A stretch of DNA of 9,733 nt from Haliea sp040222615. GTDB taxonomy: Bacteria > Pseudomonadota > Gammaproteobacteria > Pseudomonadales > Halieaceae. The notes under the pieces are model-generated. The model made no database searches. It had not been told where the DNA came from and worked only from the letters and a program-made list of their open reading frames with translations. A program made the translations under genes and the position numbers. The stretch covers positions 1 to 9,733 of the forward strand of contig NZ_JAVKCQ010000029.1 of the NCBI RefSeq assembly GCF_040222615.1. Direction: 5' to 3'. Positions 6,743 through 9,733 of the stretch are shown one piece after another (the first letter of the stretch is position 1; each line of letters begins with the position of its first letter).

Positions 6743-7882
6743 ATGCAGTCTGAGGAGATGACCCTGTTCCGCGACATGGCGCGACGCGCCTTCGAGGCGG
6801 AAATCAGCCCCCACTACGAACAGTGGGAAGAGGACCATATAGTACCCCGGGAGCTGTGGCGCACCCTGGGCGGTGCCGGCCTGCTGTGCGCCGACGTCGA
6901 CGAGGCCTACGGCGGCGCCGGCACTTCGCCCCACGTCACCCTGATGCTGATCGAGGAGCTGTCGCGGATGGGTTTTGGGGGCTTTGCCTCCGGCTTCGGC
7001 ATTCACTCCAATATCGTCGCGCCCTACCTGTCACGGCATGGCACGGATGCGCAGAAGCAGCACTGGCTGCCAAAGATGGTCAGCGGCGACGCCGTCGGCG
7101 CCCTGGCGATGACCGAGCCCGGGGCCGGCTCCGATGTCCAGGGCATTCGCACCCATGCGGTCCGCGACGGCGACGAATGGGTACTGAACGGCTCCAAGAT
7201 ATTTATCACCAACGGCATGCACGCGGACCTCGTGATCGTCGCCGCGATCACCGACCCCGGCAAGGGTGCCAAGGGCACCTCCCTGTTCCTGGTCGACGCC
7301 AGCCTCCCCGGCTTCGAGCGCGGCAAGAAGATCGAGAAGATCGGCCAGCACGCCTCCGACACTGCCCTGCTGTTCTTCCAGGACATGCGCCTGCCGGCGG
7401 ATGCGCTGCTGGGCCAGGAAAACAAGGGCTTTGTCATCATGATGGAAGAGCTGCCCCGGGAGCGGCTGGGCATCGCCGCCCAGGCCGTGGCCGCCGCCGA
7501 GGGCGCCCTGGACCTCACGGTCGACTACGTGCTGGAACGCAAAGCCTTCGGCCAGGCGATTGGCAGTTTCCAGAACACGCGTTTCAAACTCGCCGATGTG
7601 CGCACCGAAATCGCACTCAACCGGGCCCTGTACCAACAGTGCGCGGACGAGTACAGCCGCGGCGAACTGACCGCGGACAAGGCGGCGATGCTCAAACTCG
7701 CCTCCTGCGAGATGCAGTGCAACACCATCGACGAGTGCCTGCAGCTGTTCGGCGGCTACGGCTACACGGTGGAGTACCCGATCTCACGTTTCTACACCGA
7801 TGCGCGCATTCAGCGCATCTATGGCGGTTCCTCGGAGATCATGCGCGAACTGGTGGCCCGCTCGATTCTTGGCCGGGCCTGA
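6743..7882 (+). CDS. Acyl-CoA dehydrogenase, long-chain (LCAD)-like
   Basis: An FAD enzyme catalysing alpha,beta-dehydrogenation of an acyl-CoA, the first step of a beta-oxidation round. The product is 379 residues, normal for the family, and should be a soluble homotetramer passing electrons to ETF. Visible: an all-helical N-terminal domain; the signature LAMTEPGAGSDVQGIR (121-136); the middle beta domain with LNGSKIFITNG (148-158); and a C-terminal helical domain with ERKAFGQAIGSFQ (265-277), LFGGYGYTVEYPISRFY (335-351) and IYGGSSEIMREL (359-370). The usual C-terminal catalytic Glu of short/medium-chain enzymes (IYEGT) is Gly361. Instead ELPRERL supplies Glu240, the location of the catalytic base in LCAD and isovaleryl-CoA dehydrogenase, so activity is expected. 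GGAG lies 7 bases before the ATG. It is co-transcribed with the monooxygenase, one base downstream. The chain-length or branched-chain preference is not decided by sequence alone. Confidence 0.94.
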   Translation: MQSEEMTLFRDMARRAFEAEISPHYEQWEEDHIVPRELWRTLGGAGLLCADVDEAYGGAGTSPHVTLMLIEELSRMGFGGFASGFGIHSNIVAPYLSRHGTDAQKQHWLPKMVSGDAVGALAMTEPGAGSDVQGIRTHAVRDGDEWVLNGSKIFITNGMHADLVIVAAITDPGKGAKGTSLFLVDASLPGFERGKKIEKIGQHASDTALLFFQDMRLPADALLGQENKGFVIMMEELPRERLGIAAQAVAAAEGALDLTVDYVLERKAFGQAIGSFQNTRFKLADVRTEIALNRALYQQCADEYSRGELTADKAAMLKLASCEMQCNTIDECLQLFGGYGYTVEYPISRFYTDARIQRIYGGSSEIMRELVARSILGRA

Positions 7883-7883
7883 G

Positions 7884-9446
7884 ATGACGGCCCGCGCAGG
7901 CCAGGACGGTGTGGCTCAGCGCGATTTCGACGTTATCATCGTCGGCGCCGGCCTGTCCGGGATCGGTGCCGCGGCGCACCTGCAGCAACTGTGCCCGGGC
8001 AAGCGCGTGGCACTGCTGGAAAGCCGCGAGGACCTCGGGGGCACCTGGGACCTTTTCCGCGACCCGGGCATTCGCTCGGACAGCGACATGCATACCCTGG
8101 GCTACGACTTCAAGCCCTGGCGTAACCCCGGCGCCATCGCCGACGGCCCGGCGATCCTCGCCTACATCGAGGAAACCGCCCGCGAGCACGACCTGCGGCA
8201 GAACATCCGCTTTCAGCACCGGGTCGTGCGGGCGCAGTTCAGCAGCACACAGGCGCGCTGGACCCTGCAGGTCGCGGTAACCGGGGGCGAGCAGGAGTGG
8301 CTGCAAGAATTCAGCTGCCAGTTCCTGCTGATGTGCGCCGGCTACTTCAACTACAGCCACGGTCACGACCCCGTATTCCCGGGCGAGCAGCGGTTCCAGG
8401 GGCCTATCGTCCGCCCCCAGCACTGGCCCGCTGACCTCGACTACCGCGGCAAGCGGGTGGTGGTCATCGGCTCCGGCGCCACCGCCATGACCCTGGTGCC
8501 GGCCATGGCAGCCAGCGCGGCGAAGGTCACCATGCTGCAGCGCTCTCCCACGTATGTCATTTCCCGCCCCGCCCGGGACCGGCTGGCCAACTTGCTGCGC
8601 AGGCTACTGCCGGAACACTGGGCCTATGCCATCACCCGCTGGAAGAACACGCGCCTGCAGGCATGGCTGTACCACAAGACCCGCAGTCAGCCGGACAAGG
8701 TGCGCAAGCACCTGCTGGACAGGTTGCAAAGGGAACTGGGGCCGGCGTTCGACATTGAGCGCCACTTCAGTCCCAGCTACCAGCCCTGGGACCAGCGCCT
8801 GTGCGTTGTGCCCGATGGCGATCTCTTCGCCGCCCTGCGCAGCGGCAGGGCCGAGGTGGTTACGGACCACGTCGCGGAATTTACCGAACACGGCATCCGC
8901 CTGCAGTCTGGCGAGGAGTTGCCCGCGGATATCATTGTCACCGCCACCGGCCTGGAGCTGGTGGTGATGGGGGACATTGTCTTCGAGGTGGACGGCGAGC
9001 CGGTGGACTTCAGCCAGCGCTGGAGCTGGCGAGGCATGATGTGTTCCGGTGTGCCCAACATGGCCAACACCTTCGGTTACATCAACGCCTCCTGGACCCT
9101 GCGCGCCGACCTCATCGCGCGCTTCGTTTGCCGCCTGCTGAACCATATGGATCGCATGGGGCTGAAGCAGGTCACGCCGACCCTGAGAGCCGGTGAGCAA
9201 AGCATGCCCGCGCGCCCCTGGATCGAGGATTTCAGCGCCGGTTACCTGCAGCGGGTGATGCACCTGCTACCCCGGCAGGGCGACAGGGAACCCTGGACAA
9301 ACACTCAGGACTACACCCGCGACCGAAAAACCCTACCCACGGCGTCACTGGAGGATGGTAGCCTGGTATTCAGCAACCCGCGTCAACCGCTTACGCGCTC
9401 CCCCGAAAACCATGTCGCTCTTGCCCCCGCTCCGGGGGAGCAGTAG
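7884..9446 (+). CDS. EthA-like FAD/NADPH monooxygenase (Baeyer-Villiger type)
   Basis: A 520-residue flavoprotein similar in layout to mycobacterial EthA, a type I Baeyer-Villiger monooxygenase that inserts oxygen into ketones and can S-oxidise thioamides. Visible: FAD Rossmann motif VGAGLSGIGAA (20-30); GGTWDLFRDPGIRSDSDMH (52-70); signature region FQGPIVRPQHWP (171-182); NADPH Rossmann motif VVVIGSGATAMTLVP (192-206); MLQRSPTYVISRPARD (217-232); PWDQRLCVVPDGDLF (301-315); IIVTATGL (350-357); and GYINASWTLRADL (398-410). Two signature positions are unusual: Arg177 where the FxGxxxHxxxW fingerprint has His, and Asp60 where the [FY]P element has an aromatic residue. The frame is open back to 7800, but that stretch overlaps the acyl-CoA dehydrogenase. 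ATG at 7884 follows that gene's stop by one base (TGAGATG), so translation is probably coupled, and no clear ribosome site is seen. Family certain; substrate and whether it performs true Baeyer-Villiger chemistry unknown. Confidence 0.92.
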   Translation: MTARAGQDGVAQRDFDVIIVGAGLSGIGAAAHLQQLCPGKRVALLESREDLGGTWDLFRDPGIRSDSDMHTLGYDFKPWRNPGAIADGPAILAYIEETAREHDLRQNIRFQHRVVRAQFSSTQARWTLQVAVTGGEQEWLQEFSCQFLLMCAGYFNYSHGHDPVFPGEQRFQGPIVRPQHWPADLDYRGKRVVVIGSGATAMTLVPAMAASAAKVTMLQRSPTYVISRPARDRLANLLRRLLPEHWAYAITRWKNTRLQAWLYHKTRSQPDKVRKHLLDRLQRELGPAFDIERHFSPSYQPWDQRLCVVPDGDLFAALRSGRAEVVTDHVAEFTEHGIRLQSGEELPADIIVTATGLELVVMGDIVFEVDGEPVDFSQRWSWRGMMCSGVPNMANTFGYINASWTLRADLIARFVCRLLNHMDRMGLKQVTPTLRAGEQSMPARPWIEDFSAGYLQRVMHLLPRQGDREPWTNTQDYTRDRKTLPTASLEDGSLVFSNPRQPLTRSPENHVALAPAPGEQ

Positions 9447-9451
9447 TCAGA

Positions 9452-9488
9452 GCGGGCCTGCCGGAACAAAGCATCACTGCAGGCCCGC
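9452..9488. terminator. Perfect 10-bp inverted repeat between convergent genes, possible bidirectional terminator
   Basis: Arms GCGGGCCTGC (9452-9461) and GCAGGCCCGC (9479-9488) are perfect complements around a 17-base loop, all GC-rich. It sits 5 bases after the monooxygenase stop codon and 31 bases beyond the stop of the convergent gene, where a shared terminator is expected. No T-run follows on either strand, so it is not a classic intrinsic terminator. It may instead act as a 3' end-stabilising hairpin. A smaller hairpin (CCCCCG-CTC-CGGGGG, 9424-9438) lies within the last codons of the monooxygenase gene. Confidence 0.45.
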
Positions 9489-9519
9489 ACGGTCCTGCAT
9501 CGTTGGATACTGCTTTGAT

Positions 9520-9733
9520 CTACTTGAAATGGGACTTGAAGTAGTTGAATGAGTTTCCCAGTGCTTTCCAGACGTGCTCGGCCTCGTCCTTGATTTCCTG
9601 CCAGCCTTCCTCGCTTGCCGCGCGTGCCTCATCGATCTTCCGCTGCGCCTTGCGGCGTTCCTTGCGCAGTTCGTCAAGGCGTTTTTCATACTCCAGGCGA
9701 GCCTTGCCTTCCAGCTGGGAGGCTTTCCGATCG
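9520..9733 (-). CDS. C-terminal part of a charged coiled-coil protein, cut by window edge
   Basis: The last 70 residues of a protein that starts beyond the right edge; the stop is TAG at 9522-9520. Residues 5-52 of the visible part are dense in Lys, Arg, Glu and Ala with Leu/Ile/Ala at helix-repeat spacing (for example LEYEKRLDELRKERRKAQ), a clear coiled-coil. The tail turns aromatic and ends in SHFK. There is no membrane segment or Cys in the visible part. The pattern resembles small stress-associated coiled-coil proteins with a WQEIKDEAEHVW-like segment (a Trp, charged residues, then another Trp), but I cannot name a family. The other frame open here (9689-9474) gives a composition unlike a folded protein. 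The gene is convergent with the monooxygenase gene and shares a hairpin with it. Confidence 0.75.
   Translation of the reverse strand, partial: DRKASQLEGKARLEYEKRLDELRKERRKAQRKIDEARAASEEGWQEIKDEAEHVWKALGNSFNYFKSHFK

Noticed and set aside
7800..7883. N-terminal extension of the monooxygenase
   Set aside because: It overlaps the end of the acyl-CoA dehydrogenase, and the FAD-binding motif already sits at the usual distance from the ATG at 7884.
6823..7887. Plus-strand open frame of 354 codons overlapping the acyl-CoA dehydrogenase
   Set aside because: It is an Arg/Pro/Gly-rich out-of-frame shadow of a gene with clear family motifs.
9424..9438. CCCCCG-CTC-CGGGGG hairpin as the monooxygenase terminator
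   Set aside because: It is inside the coding sequence and no T-run follows. The perfect inverted repeat just downstream is the better candidate.
9474..9689. 71-codon minus-strand frame starting with ATG
   Set aside because: Its product is a Ser/Arg/Thr-rich run without structure. The overlapping frame ending at 9520 gives a coherent coiled-coil protein.

Overview
The window is a GC-rich, gene-dense piece of a bacterial chromosome. The gene families, the lipoprotein signal and the resemblance of several proteins to gammaproteobacterial ones suggest a Gammaproteobacterium, possibly a marine heterotroph. That is inference from protein style only, because there is no rRNA or other marker here. 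I see no tRNA, rRNA, CRISPR array, insertion sequence, phage gene or riboswitch. Every gap between called genes is under 120 bases.

Left side (1-6631, all minus strand). Positions 1-1663 hold the N-terminal 554 residues of an RND (AcrB/HAE1-like) inner-membrane efflux pump. It starts at GTG, runs off the left edge, and has a plausible promoter of its own at 1699-1727. Upstream of it, in transcription order from 6631 down to 1749, lies a tight four-gene cluster: an NAD(P)-dependent aldehyde dehydrogenase, glycerol kinase (glpK), a 61-residue Cys/His zinc-ribbon-like protein, and a lipoprotein amidohydrolase of the YtcJ/Amidohydro_3 type. The gaps are 1, 3 and 22 bases, so the four are probably one transcript with translational coupling.

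Right side (6743-9446, plus strand). An acyl-CoA dehydrogenase of the long-chain type and an EthA-like flavin monooxygenase (Baeyer-Villiger type) are joined by TGAGATG, one base apart. They diverge from the aldehyde dehydrogenase cluster across a 111-base intergenic region that contains a 15-base inverted repeat, a candidate shared operator. Downstream, a perfect 10-bp inverted repeat separates the monooxygenase from a convergent minus-strand gene cut by the right edge. That gene encodes a Lys/Arg/Glu-rich coiled-coil protein (9520-9733).

How the genes could work together (inference): a Baeyer-Villiger monooxygenase turns ketones into esters. After ester hydrolysis and alcohol oxidation, an aldehyde dehydrogenase yields an acid that, once activated, an acyl-CoA dehydrogenase feeds into beta-oxidation. 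Glycerol kinase and the exported amidohydrolase suggest broader salvage of small carbon sources. No esterase, alcohol dehydrogenase or acyl-CoA ligase is in view, so the pathway is incomplete here. The most unusual sequence detail is in the monooxygenase, where both Baeyer-Villiger signature motifs carry a non-consensus residue at a normally conserved position. I find no convincing wholly new system.
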